64,000 nt of DNA from Chalara sp. BL73. Taxonomy: Eukaryota; Ascomycota; Leotiomycetes; Helotiales. Location of the stretch: positions 124,001-188,000 of the forward strand of contig CAKJVC010000139.1 in the NCBI GenBank assembly GCA_918026815.1, in the 5' to 3' direction. The translations under genes were made by a program, and so were the position numbers. The notes below the pieces were generated by a model that worked only from the letters and a program-made list of their open reading frames with translations, was not told where the DNA came from and made no database searches. This document shows positions 1 through 11,899 of this stretch, piece by piece. The number at the start of each line of letters is the position of its first letter. The first letter of the stretch is position 1.

Positions 1-400
1 TTAACGTTACACAAGCACAAAAGCACAAGCACAAAATGCGACTGGGGTGGCCCGATAAACACGCTTAGCCCCGCCTTTGGTGAACCAATCGCAGACTTGG
101 ATACCACCTTTAGGCTTTCACCCAGCAAAGAAACCTTCTGATCTCTCTAGTCTTCTCCCCTCCCATCCTTCCAAACAAGAATCCCGTATGTATCGCCTTG
201 CCCTCTCTCTGCCTTGCGAACCAGATTAGCATTCTAACGGGCGACCCTGAACCTGACCTTGTTTATCTGATATTCCCTCGAGCCTCGTCATGTGAGCCGT
301 CATTGCTTCCTTCCACCCACGAAATTGCTGACCACGACTAGTAGCTCCCTGCATAGCACTTCACTCATACCATAGGCGCGCCCTTACCTCCCCCCCGCCT
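1..400. other. Upstream region, no gene seen
   Basis: No supported coding region. The last 40 bases before the ATG at 401 are C-rich, as in many fungal leaders, so this may be the promoter and leader of the small ORF that follows. Confidence 0.4.
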
Positions 401-634
401 ATGACGATGCCTACTCAAAGCGAGAAACGCCAGCCTTGGGCTGCAATCTGGCCTAATGCGACGGAGGAAAAGCCGCAGAATGTGGAGCCACAAGGAGTCA
501 ACTACAATTTCGCGAAGGGCGAGAGAATGATAATTGATGGTAGTGCTCAGAGAGGCAGTGGCTTAACGGAAGGTCGATGGACCGTGGAAGCAGAGAGTAA
601 CAACCCTTCAGATAAAGGCAGGGCTGTTGAATAA
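401..634 (+). CDS. Small hypothetical protein, 77 aa
   Basis: An ATG-initiated ORF of 77 codons behind a C-rich leader. The product is hydrophilic, has no signal peptide or membrane segment, and carries a central aromatic stretch (WAAIWPN near residue 13). I do not recognise a family. It could be a true small protein or a chance ORF; its codon use looks coding-like and the leader supports expression, but nothing decisive is visible. Confidence 0.4.
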   Translation: MTMPTQSEKRQPWAAIWPNATEEKPQNVEPQGVNYNFAKGERMIIDGSAQRGSGLTEGRWTVEAESNNPSDKGRAVE

Positions 635-841
635 GGCGGGAGAAGGATTTAGAGCCGGACACAGCTTAGCTATCCGATGTTGGTTGTATATTTGGCCCTC
701 ATAGTTAATTGATGAGCTCATCAGCATCAGAAATAACGGAGTTTACGGTGATGAACCCAGGTAAAACATGGTAACGCGAAGTCTATTATGAGGTTAGGCT
801 TTTGGCATCGTCGCGACGGCAAGAGCGGCTCCTATCCCAAC

Positions 842-1874
842 TCAATCGTGTTTATCCCCAAGTGCTTCATAGTATACCAGCGCTCTCAACTCAATGCTCT
901 CACGAGATGGAAAAGCTCCAGGACTGGCCTCGGGCAGCGGAATAGCAACATGCGGTACTTCCTCTATTAGTGATGTGGCGCCACCAATAGTTTCTAACCT
1001 AAGGAACTCACCAGGCACGGCTCCAGGATTTGAGTCCGCTTGCAAGAATACCCAAGCCTCGTTTGGGAGTTGATCGCTCATGAAGAACCATTTCTGCTGG
1101 TCGGTATGATAAGTTTGCATGTTTTCGACCACGTAGTCAGAGTAGACGAGATCGCAAGGCTCTAGGTCTTTGGCAGGATCTATGGTGGCTGCGGAGCATA
1201 GTGCCAACGGCCAGTCTTTCACTGGTCCACTTATCGGCTTCCAGACGCTACAATCATTCAGCAGAGTCTAGCAGGATGGCTCTCTTAAAACTACTTCACA
1301 CACTGTACTCGAGACTTGAGCATGTCTTCCGCGCTGTCCGGATTGAGTCGGCGGACCATTGACAATACCCAGTCGAGTGTCGTATCTGGAGAGGGTTAGC
1401 CAGGATAACATGTGTGAATCTCTATTACCATTGGATTAAGTAAATAGCACACATACCTACGTGAACAACCGATGTAGGCTGGTCATATTGATACGAATTC
1501 CCCGTAGAAATTGGGAAATTTATATGCCGTCTTCTAATCCTATGCTCGAATATCTGCACCTTGCTGGCACCGAAATATTCCCTTAACTGGATGGAAACCT
1601 CTCTCAAATAAATACCCTTGACCTTCTCTTCGTCGTCGTAGTCCTTATACTCCATCGACGACTGGAGGTTAAGCACAGTGCATCCTTCCACGTCAAATGA
1701 CAGCGGCTCCAATTCCCGCACATCCTGAACGTTGATCTCGTACTCTTCGAGCCTAGTATTTTGGCGCGGGAACCCGTCTGGTGGAGGAAAGCGAAGGGAG
1801 TAGGGTTTCTCTGTCTCGTACAGCTGGTTTTTCTCGAGGAAATGGGCTGTTGTGCAGATAGTGTCTCTGCCCAT
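842..1874 (-). CDS. GA4-desaturase / CmcJ-AsaB-like oxygenase, four exons
   Basis: Exons on the minus strand are 1874-1457, 1385-1304, 1247-1012 and 963-842. The introns are 71, 56 and 48 nt, all GT-AG, and the joined frame is 285 aa. The product resembles the fungal family that includes gibberellin GA4 desaturase, AsaB and CmcJ-like enzymes, which hydroxylate or desaturate secondary metabolites. Visible family marks are an EYEINVQDVRE segment near residue 44, IRRRHINFP near 113, the HVD motif split by intron 1 (H138 and D140, plausible iron ligands), VWKPISGPVKDWPLAL, VPHVA restored by intron 3, and the C-terminal RESIELRALVYY. The ATG at 1874 was preferred to an upstream alternative because family members begin shortly before the FPPPDG segment. 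Length is at the short end for the family. Substrate unknown. Confidence 0.8.
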
Positions 1875-2216
1875 GACGACTAAGCTTAAGCTTCCGCAAT
1901 ACGTCTTGTGTGAATTTCGATACTTTAAATACACCCCTTGAGGATTACGGCAGAAATATGCGCTTCGCAATCCCTGAGCAGTTTCAGATAGATCATATGC
2001 TTCAAGATTCCAATTCGGAGGATAAGTATATTTGTTCCCGCAGAGTGGAATGCGGGGTTAAACTACGGCACATGTGATTAACTAGAAAATGCAACGCCAG
2101 CTATGCTTCAGAATAATTGTAGTAATTCCTCAGGAGGCCTAGCGATTGGCGCGAGCTCGGCTTTTTATTTACAATCTTGGTTACATAAGTAGTTATGTGT
2201 TTTCCAAATTGACTTA
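1875..2216. other. Upstream region of the oxygenase gene
   Basis: Non-coding as far as can be seen. It lies between the oxygenase start and the left end of the MITE, so the MITE now sits about 340 bp upstream of the start codon and may alter the promoter. Confidence 0.4.
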
Positions 2217-2649
2217 ACGTAGTTCACAAGCGAGTGGGCAAAACAAGCTCATGCACACTTTTTTTTGCATACAAAAAACGTCTGTGCATAACCGTGCACC
2301 TTTTTTAATTGTTTATATAAAATTTTATAATTTAAAATACAGTTTATCTATGCTATAAAGAAACACTATTTACAGTTTAATAGCTTTTTAATTTATATTT
2401 ATTAAGATATAAAATTTGGGGGCCAAATAATCCTTGTATTTTTACATTTTACTTCATATTTTAATAACTATAAATCCTACAGCTTTAAGATTTAAAATAA
2501 TACTTATATTTAAAGTAGAAAATCTCTATTATAAATTATAAACTTTTTTATAAACAATTAAAGAAAGTGTACGGTTACGCACAGACGTTTTTTGTATGTA
2601 AAAAAAAGTGTGCATGAGCTTGTTTTGCCCACTCGCTTGTGAACTACGT
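2217..2649. mobile_element. 433-bp MITE with long inverted repeats, copy 1
   Basis: The two ends are inverted repeats of roughly 120 bp with only scattered mismatches; they start ACGTAGTTCACAAGCGAGTG. The interior is very AT-rich and has no ORF. The element is flanked by TA on both sides (2215-2216 and 2650-2651), as expected for a Tc1/mariner-type target duplication. It encodes no transposase and so is non-autonomous. A copy of the same length, and by eye the same sequence, lies at 52312-52744 in the same orientation. Confidence 0.9.
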
Positions 2650-5120
2650 TATGTCTTGCATACCTACATGATACGAAATTTTGGGTTCAGAATATACATT
2701 AGCACTCAATATTATAAGATAGGATGGAGTAAATATATGTGCCTTAAGTAAGGTTTTATCTTGCGATAGGAATAATATAGTTCACATCATTTTCAAAGAG
2801 CAATCGTGATATAACCGTATTACTAGACTACCTAATTCTTCACAACAAGTTACTCCATAACATTATCAGCATAAAACCATCCACCTACGCTTATCTGACT
2901 AAATTGTAACGATTTTCGCCAACTGAATGCAAGACACAAAGAACTCGTGATTCTACAATTGTCTAGACCTCATCCCAACTACGACAGATTTGAGAGCGAG
3001 CAGTCGTTTTCCAGAGTTCAAGGCGGCTAGCCCCTTATTCGTCTGCCACAGCTTGTTCCTGATACATGTATTCTTCATCACTGCCGTTGCCTGCGACGCG
3101 GTCGCCTTCCATTTCAAGCCACTGCCTAGTTACGCTACCACCAAAATTGGCCAACTCGATTGTTGTTACAACGGAACTTGGGATAGCTTCTCCTATTCGG
3201 TCTACCTTAAAGCGGAATTTTAGTTCCATCGTGTTCGTTGACGACGTTCAAAATTATGGAATCTTGCATTTCCAGTGACTTGAGCTCGCCAGGAGCAGTA
3301 TGTTGCTAAGAGTCGTATACGCACACAGGAACTCCTCAACCAACTGATCGTAGCCAGATTCTACCTCAGCATACAGGTGCTCGGAAATCGAACTGATAGA
3401 AGTCGCTAATTAAGCAGGCGCGGGACACCAATCCAGCCAATCAATGACCAGTGTTCTACGGACAACCATCGCCTCTGTACAGCATACCTGGTAAGGCAAT
3501 CATATGGCGGTCTAGGCTGGCATCTCACGGCTTTCCACAAGCATGACTCTAGGGAAGGGTGAAAGAAACTCGGCTATAGCCATTATGTCCTCATCGACAA
3601 AATTGTGCAGCCATGGGTACAGAAGATTCGCTGTTCGGCCTGTATCCAAGCACCTCTAGGACTTCTGGTTTAGGCAGCAGCATAGATACCGCACAATCCA
3701 CGACAAGCAACGAAGGGTAATTCATTTGGTACACGTTAGGCGCCAGAATGATATCCTACGTTAAAATCGGGGATCCATGGTGGTGGTCTTTCATTTGTCA
3801 TAGGGACGCGTCCTCTATAACGGAAGAAGATAGCCATAACATATCTCAAATTCATAATTCGCTCAGATCATGAGTTCGGTAATTCGAAGCTACACCTAAC
3901 AAGCAGACAGATGATATGAAGGCACTAATAGGAGTGGGTCTGTTCGTAAATGAATATTTGAGATCCTAAGGAAGGCGTAAGTCTACCTCTGTGGAATGAA
4001 GCATTTTAATGTACGGTGTGAAGGGAAATGGCTTCTCAATAGCCACTCAATTCAGGGTTTTTTTTTTCGGCATATTCGCTGAGCGTCTTGTTCACAACTT
4101 GCTTACCATATATGTATTACTTTCTCACCTGTTTCTTCTTGGCTCAGAAACAAGTACTATGTTGACGAAACAAGCCAGGAGCTACCCCACCGCAGTTCTC
4201 GACTTCGTGAGCTGGTTTCTAGCTACCATCGGCAGCTCGAGCGGCTCAACTTTGGCAGGCATTTTTAAAGTTCTACCAGCAATGAAATTACTGACACATT
4301 ACTCCGTCATCGAAGCAATATAGGCCGCAAGAGAAAGTGGGAAGGTGCTCACGGAAATCCTTGGCGCTGAGGTTCGCTGATGGAATCCCTCAGTGACTTT
4401 TCGTGCCGGCGAATTTAAAAGTTCGCTAGCGCAAAAAGTATATCAAATAATAGCAGCCCATAAAGTATCTACCGATAACGTTAATGCTATTGTTCCAAAG
4501 GAGAAAGTACATGGACATTAAAGTCCCTTTAGCGGATTTTCTGGTGGCTATTCCAATCGCAGGATCTACTTCATATTTAAGAGGAAGCTTACTTTGAGGA
4601 GGATAGACTTAAATCCGACACCCATAAGTTCCACACAGGATACTTACTTCCAATCGATATCCTCCTTGAACTTGCATACGAATATTCAAGCCATGTTGAC
4701 GTAGGCATAATTCATTTGCTCCTTTCATCTGCATGAGCACGCCGACATCACAGGAGTTCTCAACCGCTATTTCAATTATTACTCTTTGTGAGAAGACTAT
4801 TGACGAGGCAGCAGGATATTATATTCTCAGCCCTACAGAAACATGCTCAAAAGCGTCGTGGTCCTTTTTGAACTGAGCCCTGTGATCACTAGTCTTGATT
4901 GGCTAAACCCTTGTTGGATAATTATTATGGATCTTATGCTTGGCACTCGGATATACGTAGCCACTCATAGGGGAGAATTACGTACATATGGTCCGGTTTG
5001 CCCGAAAGTCAAGGCCAGCCGGATATATATCTATATCCAGGCCCATCAGTCAGACCATTCTTAACATGATCCAATTCTTTCTTTCGAAAATCCGACCGAT
5101 ATCCGTATATCGTGGGAAAG
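2650..5120. other. Degenerate region between MITE and regulator gene
   Basis: No intact gene. On the minus strand between about 3030 and 3900, long protein-like stretches are broken by stops and frame changes (for example YPWLHNFVDEDI near 3620). On the plus strand between about 4009 and 5000, similar broken stretches occur. These look like remains of one or more decayed genes, but I cannot assign a family. Confidence 0.4.
3030..3900 (-). pseudogene. Broken coding-like remnant, family not recognised
   Basis: Minus-strand translation gives consecutive hydrophobic-patterned segments: one around 3700, one around 3540-3640 containing LHNFVDEDIMAIAEFLSPF, one around 3300-3400 containing HLYAEVESGYDQLVEEFL, and one at 3035-3229. 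They are interrupted by in-frame stops and shifts that do not look like introns. The pattern fits a decayed protein-coding gene. No domain could be named. Confidence 0.3.
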
Positions 5121-7489
5121 ATGAGTGAGGTATCTGGGGATATTCCGACAACCCCACTAAAAACACTGATTCGAAATGCACGTGCCTGTGAAGCATGCCG
5201 AGCAAGCAAGAGCCGCTGTTTCTTCCGGGAGAACCAGAGCCTCTGCCAAAGGTGTGAGCAGGGTGGGCATCCTTGTGTTGTAAGAACAAAAGCGAGGCCC
5301 ATGCGCGCACGCGCAGCGTATGTAATCGCTTGCACTGGCAAGGACTTCTTCTAATGACTGGCTTAGACGACCTACACAGATTATCACAAAGAATATATCT
5401 CCTCGCCCTGATGGTTCAGAGTTCTCTCTAGAGCTACCATCTTGTTCGGCCCCAGACGGGATTAAGGATGTGCGAGACCTGCAGTAAGTTGACGCTAGAC
5501 TTTTATTTTCTGTCCCGGAGGAAGACACAAGTGATTGATTTTCTACTCTTGCAGTTTTCAAAATACAAGATATAACTAACTGGAGATATTGACTTTCTGC
5601 GATTTTCAGTTTATTGTTGGTCCCTAAGGAACTAGTGACTAATCTTTCTGAAGTGACCACCATAAGCACGTATTTGGCGACGACGAATCAGAGATTAGAG
5701 ATGCTACCTCAGAAGAAGGGCCAAGAATCATTGAGCATCGAAAGTTGGGTCTCAGAGATGCGGAAAATCTTCTGTCGAGGTACCGGCGCATGCAATCGTT
5801 CTTCCCTTTTGTCGTCGTTTCCAGCGAGACGACTATACCATATCTGTCTCGGACGTCCCCATTCTTACTTCTGGCAATCCTCACGGTAGCGTCATCTATG
5901 GATCCTCAACTTCGTTATCAGATAGATCAAGAGTTCAGAAGGATCCTAAGTGCTAAAGTTATCGTGGACGGTCAAAAGAGCCTTGATTATCTACAGGGCC
6001 TATTACTTTACATTGCCTGGTAAGTTGGATATCGAGGCAATGCGGGATGTGGTTACTCATTGCCATGTGTCAGGTATCCTCTGCATTCGAGGCCCAAAAA
6101 TAATCAGGCATTCATGTATATCAACGTGGCTATCAGCTTGGCAGTAGATCTTGGACTTCACAATGAAAATCCAAGCACCGACGGTTTTACAGCCACCAGG
6201 CAAGAAGGTTTGGTGGCTAATGGATGTTTTACACAAGAAGCGAGGCGGGCATACCTTGGTGCCTATTACGTCTCTTCTGCGTACGCCAAATTTCAGACCC
6301 ATACAATGCAATAACGAAACTAATGTTTATATCAAGTCTATCAATGGGATTCCAAAAGCCAAATCATCTTCAATATCGCAATCTCATGGACGTTCAAGGA
6401 GAATTCCTTTTGCAGAATGAGCATCAAACAGACGTAATAGCACTTATCACCATTCAGCGACTTATTGAGAAGATTTCAATCTACCACCGGGATAAGGAGA
6501 TTGATCCTAACGATGTCAATCGGCTTGTCAATGCTGAGATTAGCGTGCAAATCTTCCACAACGAGCTTGAGCAGTGGCGACTAAGCACTCCAGATGAAAC
6601 AAAGAACATACGTATATCTTTTCTTCATTACTCCTGGGGTTATTTCTAATAGCATATAGCTATGGTCGGTCTCGCAGAACGATTCGCAGGCATCACCATT
6701 TATAGCCACCAAATTGGCTTCCTAAAGCAACCTTATCGTGATCATATCGACAACATCTCCAAGGCTGCGTTGCAATCACCATCACATCTAACAGCCTGCC
6801 TTGATGCGTGCAAGCGCTTCTTCGAGTACCTCCTCGCCCTCCCCGAATCACTCTACCCCAGTTTCGGCACCACCCAATGGGCCATGGTGGTGCAATCCAC
6901 GCTTGTCCTCTCCCGTCTTGCCTTCCTCCTTGCCTCAACAATGGGCTGGGATGCGGACACCACCCGCGCGAACGTGCCCATGGTTATGTATCTCGATGCG
7001 CTCTGCTACCGCTTCCAAGCCCTTTCAGGGACGTCCCCGCGCGACGGGACACCACGCAATCCAGACCCGCTATATGTTTTCAAAATGGTGCTCGGAAGCG
7101 TAAAACGCAGTTACGAGAAGCGCGTCGCAAATATCATCCCAAAAGCCATCTCAGTGGAGAAGGGAAACGTCAGGGAGATGGCGAGAGGTCATTGCCCGGT
7201 GTTGGACCCGACGCTGAAGCCGTATTTCACGGACTTTCAGGTGGAGAGTGAAAACGGCGGCTGGGGCGGCGATATGACTGCGATGGGGAGTATGCCGCTG
7301 AATGGCGCAGACTGGAGTGGGACCGTTGGCACGCCTGAGTCTCTAGGCTCATACGAATCTATGGGATCGTATGGCTCTTTAGGATCCATTCCAACGGTTG
7401 GCGGGACGCCATTGTTATATCATGATCTTTGGGCGACAATGACTTGTAGCTGGGCAGCGGAAGAGCCAAGCTTCAGTGGAACTTTATGA
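5121..7489 (+). CDS. Zn(II)2Cys6 fungal transcription factor, six exons
   Basis: Exons 5121-5317, 5367-5483, 5654-6019, 6074-6280, 6337-6611 and 6660-7489 join into 663 aa. The N-terminal binuclear zinc cluster has its six cysteines at residues 23, 26, 33, 42, 45 and 52 in the spacing CX2CX6CX8CX2CX6C, followed by a basic stretch. The middle part (LLSRYRRMQSFFPFV, then LGAYYVSSA and LSMGFQKP) matches the fungal-specific regulatory region of this class. The C-terminus is rich in Gly/Ser/Met repeats (GSYESMGSYGSLGS). Such proteins bind CGG-type DNA elements and often regulate secondary metabolism or transport. The ATG at 5121 is used; the GTG upstream is not a likely start. Intron 2 (5484-5653, 170 nt) is the least certain: it has a strong GTAAGT donor and a TGACTAAT branch site, but it hides an open segment. 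Confidence 0.8.
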
Positions 7490-8622
7490 GGACCACCATT
7501 GCAAATAATCATTGTAAACAGCTCAAGAGCGGACCTTTCAGATTCCAAGGGAAAAGAAGTATGGGTTGAGCCAAGAACTTCAAGTCCGAGCATGGCCCCG
7601 ATATGTACAGTACGAATATGGGAGATGGAAGATTAAAAGAATATATACCCTTCTCAATCTTTAATGAAAACAGACTTCCGCAATGCCTTGCGATGTTTTA
7701 CTTTCCCAACGACATCTATATAAAATTTAGAATGTGGTTGAACCTGCAACCCCTACGATGTGAGCCGTCTCCATTCTTATCTAGAAGCTTTAAAAAAAAG
7801 GTCAAAGAAATCACACCATTTCAAGAACGACACACGTAGCGGTCCGCATCTTGCAAATAGTCCTGACATGCAAATACGCGCCATAAAATTGGAAGCAGGA
7901 TGGCAGAACCAAAGCGGCAAAGCAGATCTTCTCCACCGCGCCGAAACTGAACAAAAACCCCAACACATTAAAAAACCCCCCATCTCAGCATAATCCAAAC
8001 CCAACATCTTGCACCGCACCGCGCATCTGATCCTACACCCCAGCGATATCCAGCCAAGCTGCCCGCGGCGCCGTACATCGCTCACCAACTGAGGCTCAAG
8101 ACCGCATATGCAGCCGCAGTCACGCCCCCGCCCCCCCTGGCCAGCGGCTGCACTTGACTGTGTTTTCTTGTCTTCTCCACGTTTTACGCGTAAAGAAGGG
8201 TAAAAATAGACAAAGGGTCCCAACGGTCACCCTTGGTTCCTCAAATGAGAATGAATTGGGGCCTGTAGATCGCTGTTTCGGATTGCACGTAAGGGGAGGC
8301 ACAGATCCTTGGGGCGATACAGTAAGGCTGAGTATAGGGGGACCCGCTTCGCTTGAAGGGGTTTAAGCGAGAGCGAGGAAATGCTGCGCATCTGACTGAC
8401 CTTGGTAGAGGTACCTATTTTGAGGACGTGATGAAGAGGTTTATATAGTTTGTGCTTTCCGAGGGATTTTTTCTGAGGTATTCCTACATTCAATCCAATC
8501 CGATCCAATCCTCTTTTACCTAAAGTTACATCCTTTCAAGTCACGAACTGAGGGTCATTTCATATCACGTGCATTATCAGACCATACACACGTGACATAC
8601 ATCGGGATCACAAAAAGCAATA
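7490..8622. other. Intergenic region with twin E-boxes at its right end
   Basis: No supported gene. The stretch holds the 3' region of the transcription factor gene and a leader-like region for the ORF at 8623. The only notable sites are the two CACGTG palindromes described separately. Confidence 0.4.
8566..8594. promoter_or_regulatory. Two CACGTG E-boxes
   Basis: Perfect CACGTG palindromes lie at 8566-8571 and 8589-8594, 23 bp apart and 29-57 bp upstream of the ATG at 8623. In fungi such boxes bind bHLH factors of the Cbf1, Pho4 or SREBP type. The spacing is close to two helical turns, which would suit paired binding on one face. Function is inferred. Confidence 0.4.
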
Positions 8623-8895
8623 ATGTATGAAGCCATCATGGGACGTCTGGACGCGGTAGCTGCATCGCTGCTCGCTTTCCCCGCACGTCAGCGCTCGAGA
8701 AGAGATAGCGGACCCTGGGGCCACAACATTAGCTCTGGATCTCCCAGGGAAGAGGTCAAGGAATTTGAGATGCAGGAGAACTTCAGTTCGCGGTCGTCCA
8801 GCCCCCAGACGCCTGAGTTCAGGAGGGGTAACTCAATGGATAGCTTCGAAAGCGATATCACGTACATGACCAAGGATCGGGAAGGGGCCTTCTAA
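8623..8895 (+). CDS. Small hypothetical protein, 90 aa
   Basis: An ATG-initiated ORF encoding a polar, Ser/Arg/Glu-rich protein with an N-terminal amphipathic stretch (MGRLDAVAASLLAFPARQ) and a serine/proline segment (SSRSSSPQTPEFRRGNSMDS) that looks like a phosphorylation region. No domain is recognised. Twin E-boxes directly upstream and a 9-bp triplicated repeat at the stop codon mark the unit. It may be a real small gene or the last exon of a longer one. Confidence 0.45.
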   Translation: MYEAIMGRLDAVAASLLAFPARQRSRRDSGPWGHNISSGSPREEVKEFEMQENFSSRSSSPQTPEFRRGNSMDSFESDITYMTKDREGAF

Positions 8896-8920
8896 GTTTT
8901 GGAAGTTTTGGAAGTTTTGG
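8894..8920. repeat. Three perfect copies of a 9-bp repeat
   Basis: The unit AAGTTTTGG occurs three times in a row, starting inside the TAA stop codon of the small ORF. Simple slippage is the likely origin. Confidence 0.8.
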
Positions 8921-11899
8921 CTTGGCCTGGGAAAAGGGAGTTTTTGGTCTGGGGAATACCCTGAAAATGATAATAGGCATTCTGGAGTCTGGCGAACAAA
9001 ATATATTGGACGGGATCGTCTGGAGAATTATTGGAGGATCCGTTTTTCCGGGTGCGGATGGCGTACGCATTTTTGAGAAAAAGAAAAGAAAGAGGAACCA
9101 GTAGCAGGCAGGAGGAGGGAAGTTCGCAGCTATGTTTGCATCATCACACGCCTTAACTCTCTCGACGCCACTGTCCGATCTCTTGCATCCGATCATGAAG
9201 CAAACATTCCCCATCCGAAGATTCATCTCTTGATATGAATTGTTGAAAGGATTTGGTCTGTATGTACGGTGTGGCGTTGAGAGTTCGAAGATGAGGCCTT
9301 TTGTCTAAACAGCGGTGAAGGCGGCTGAGGGTGTGGTGGGGTTGATGGTCATTCATCGATTGCGTCTTCACATAAGAAAGCTATCTTCAATAGTCAGCTA
9401 GTCGCAATATATGATGCAGACTTATCAAGAGTGTTATGATTATCAGGAAACTCAGTGAAGCTTTCCGGGCGCATTCGGCTTGTTCAGCTTGCCAGAAATA
9501 TCTGGACTCGTATCCCCTGCCTGCGTGATCTAACCGATGTACAAAAAAAGGGTAACAATGGAGGGGTCATAATGAATTAGCTCAGCCTTGTGAAATAGGA
9601 AGTGGGGAGGATGATAGCAATGGGAGAGTCATCGATAAGAGGCGGCGATATTGGTTATTTTTTGAGGAAAACACAAACAAACAGGATGCTCATCGCTTGT
9701 GAATCTCGTCTTTTCCCCGGCCCAGCTCTATGATGTACCGTAGTTACGTACATCTGCAGTGATACAGCAGCAGGATAAATAGATTGAAAGATCTTACCGA
9801 TGTGACAGGAAACTAATTTGGACATAGACAGAAGGTTGTGCGGATGTCGTTGATTAGCAATTCGCTTGAAATGAGGGCAACGAGGAGAAAGCGACCAGGG
9901 GAGTCCTGCATCGGAATGCACAAAAGTTTATTCCTTGCATATAATGCATAAAAACACGGGAACTACTCGCGCATGATTGGCTAAGGGCAAAATGCATTGA
10001 ATCCTTCGAAAACTGGGTGCTCGGGAGATCTGGGGGAGGTGGTCGGCAAACATGGGTGAGCAAAGGGTTTCTGGCCACGAGAGTTCGTAGGCAGAAAACA
10101 ACGGGAGCTGACACTTGACATGTGCTGTGAGAAAGTCACGGGCGTTGGGCTCATACAACTCAAAATGCGCCAGCAGAGAGATCTACTGTATCTGCTGGCG
10201 GGGGAACGCTTGCTTGTTGAGCGTTGAGAGGTTGATGACTTGCAGCGCTTCATGCCTCGGTCGTGGATCGATGGTCACCAACCGTGACCATGGAAACACC
10301 GTACTCTGAAGTATCAATGAAGTTTCTGGGGCGACGCTTACGTTGCTGAAACCGACGGGAAGATCAATACACCATTGTCAAATGGAAGTGTGGTTGCTGT
10401 GCTATATCTGATCAGAAGGAGGGTATAATGACGCTTGTGTTTGGAGCAGCCGAGCGCGCCAGCAGCCAGGCATAGCGAATAGCATCACCAAGCTGCCCTT
10501 TCGGTAACCATCCAGTAGATGGCTGATTGGCAAAGGGCTTTCTTGATTTGCAATGCATGATACTGGGCGTTCCCTAACTTTACTTATGATGGGCGCTGTC
10601 TATGAATCAACACCGTGTAGCGATGGGGCCATTCTGGGACTTCATCCAGCCTATCAAATGACCGCGCATACGCTCCGTTGATGGAGAAACACTTGGGTTG
10701 ATGAACGGGGAGTCATACTTGGTACCACTACGATTATTCCTGACCGAAAAAACAAAACAAGAACCTACGTATACGGGCGTATGAACAGTGCTGGCTCCGG
10801 CTGCCTGTGAGGAAGACAGGGTGCTGGCGATGCAGACATGCAGAGGCCAAAAAAGAAAGCCCAATCACCCTGTTCATTATTGATGCCAGTTGATACCAGA
10901 CTTGTCAAAAGATGCATTTTCCGTGGGTAGGTTAGTTGATCAATGGCCATTGCACTTGTAATGTGACTGAAAAACTGCATCCATCTTCTCCCCTATGTGG
11001 CGGCGCAGCCATTTCCCCCCCATCCATCCAGCCATCCATCCATCCCCATCCCATCACCATCGTGCATTCTACCTGCAATGCGCTTTCTGTCATACCCTAT
11101 TACCCTACTACCCTCCCCCTTCCCACCCCCCCCTCCCTTTCCCCTCTACCCTAAATTCATAATTGTGACTGTTTATTTCCCCTTCCCCGAAAAAAACATA
11201 TTTTACTCATCCATCTCTGACCTGGATATCAACATCAACGTCGACATCTCATCGTTGTCCACGAGATTCCACCCGACTCATGTTGTCGCTATGAGACGAC
11301 TCTATACACAGAACATATCCCCACTATCATAAAGGGCATTGCTACCCAACCCGACAATTAGGCTCCCGACCACCCACCAGCACCCCAAATAGCCATATTG
11401 AACCGTAGCACTTTTTTGCTTTTCGGCCCTTGAAGCGAAAAAAAAAAAAGTCTTTTTATCATCCTGAATCACCAAGAAAGGAAGAATTATCTTCCATATT
11501 CGGACCTCCTAAAGGAACCTTCCGCGGACACAGGACGAGGGCACACCCATCTCGTCGCTAAGAAAACGACCAAACCTGATCACCTCACCATCACCTACAG
11601 AACAGATTTAGACTCTCATTTCCCCCTTGGGGCCCGATATTCTGTTTCCAATGTAAAGAAAACCTAGTTCCGTCCATGCCATTCATGTCATTGATCCTAG
11701 CAAGAACTACCTATCCGTCTATCGATATCGCCTAAGCAACCAAAAAAAAAAGTCCCGAGGGATCACCCTCCCCAAATTAATCCATTTTGGCCCAACTCGC
11801 CCCTCCTACAAAGCCCAAGAGCACCCCTCATCGCGATCTGGCATCGCGCGACCTCACTGTCGTGTACCAGTTTGCTTTCATTGCCCGCAAGACGCAATT
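8921..11899. other. Long intergenic region and pyrimidine-rich leader
   Basis: No convincing gene in about 3 kb. The right-hand 900 bases (about 11000-11899) are C/T-rich with poly-A/T tracts and CATC repeats, as is typical of a long fungal promoter and 5' leader for the gene starting at 11900. Short ORFs on both strands here have biased composition and no family resemblance. Confidence 0.5.
11021..11050. repeat. CATC microsatellite
   Basis: A short imperfect run of CATC units interrupted by one AG insertion, inside the pyrimidine-rich leader region. Confidence 0.6.
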
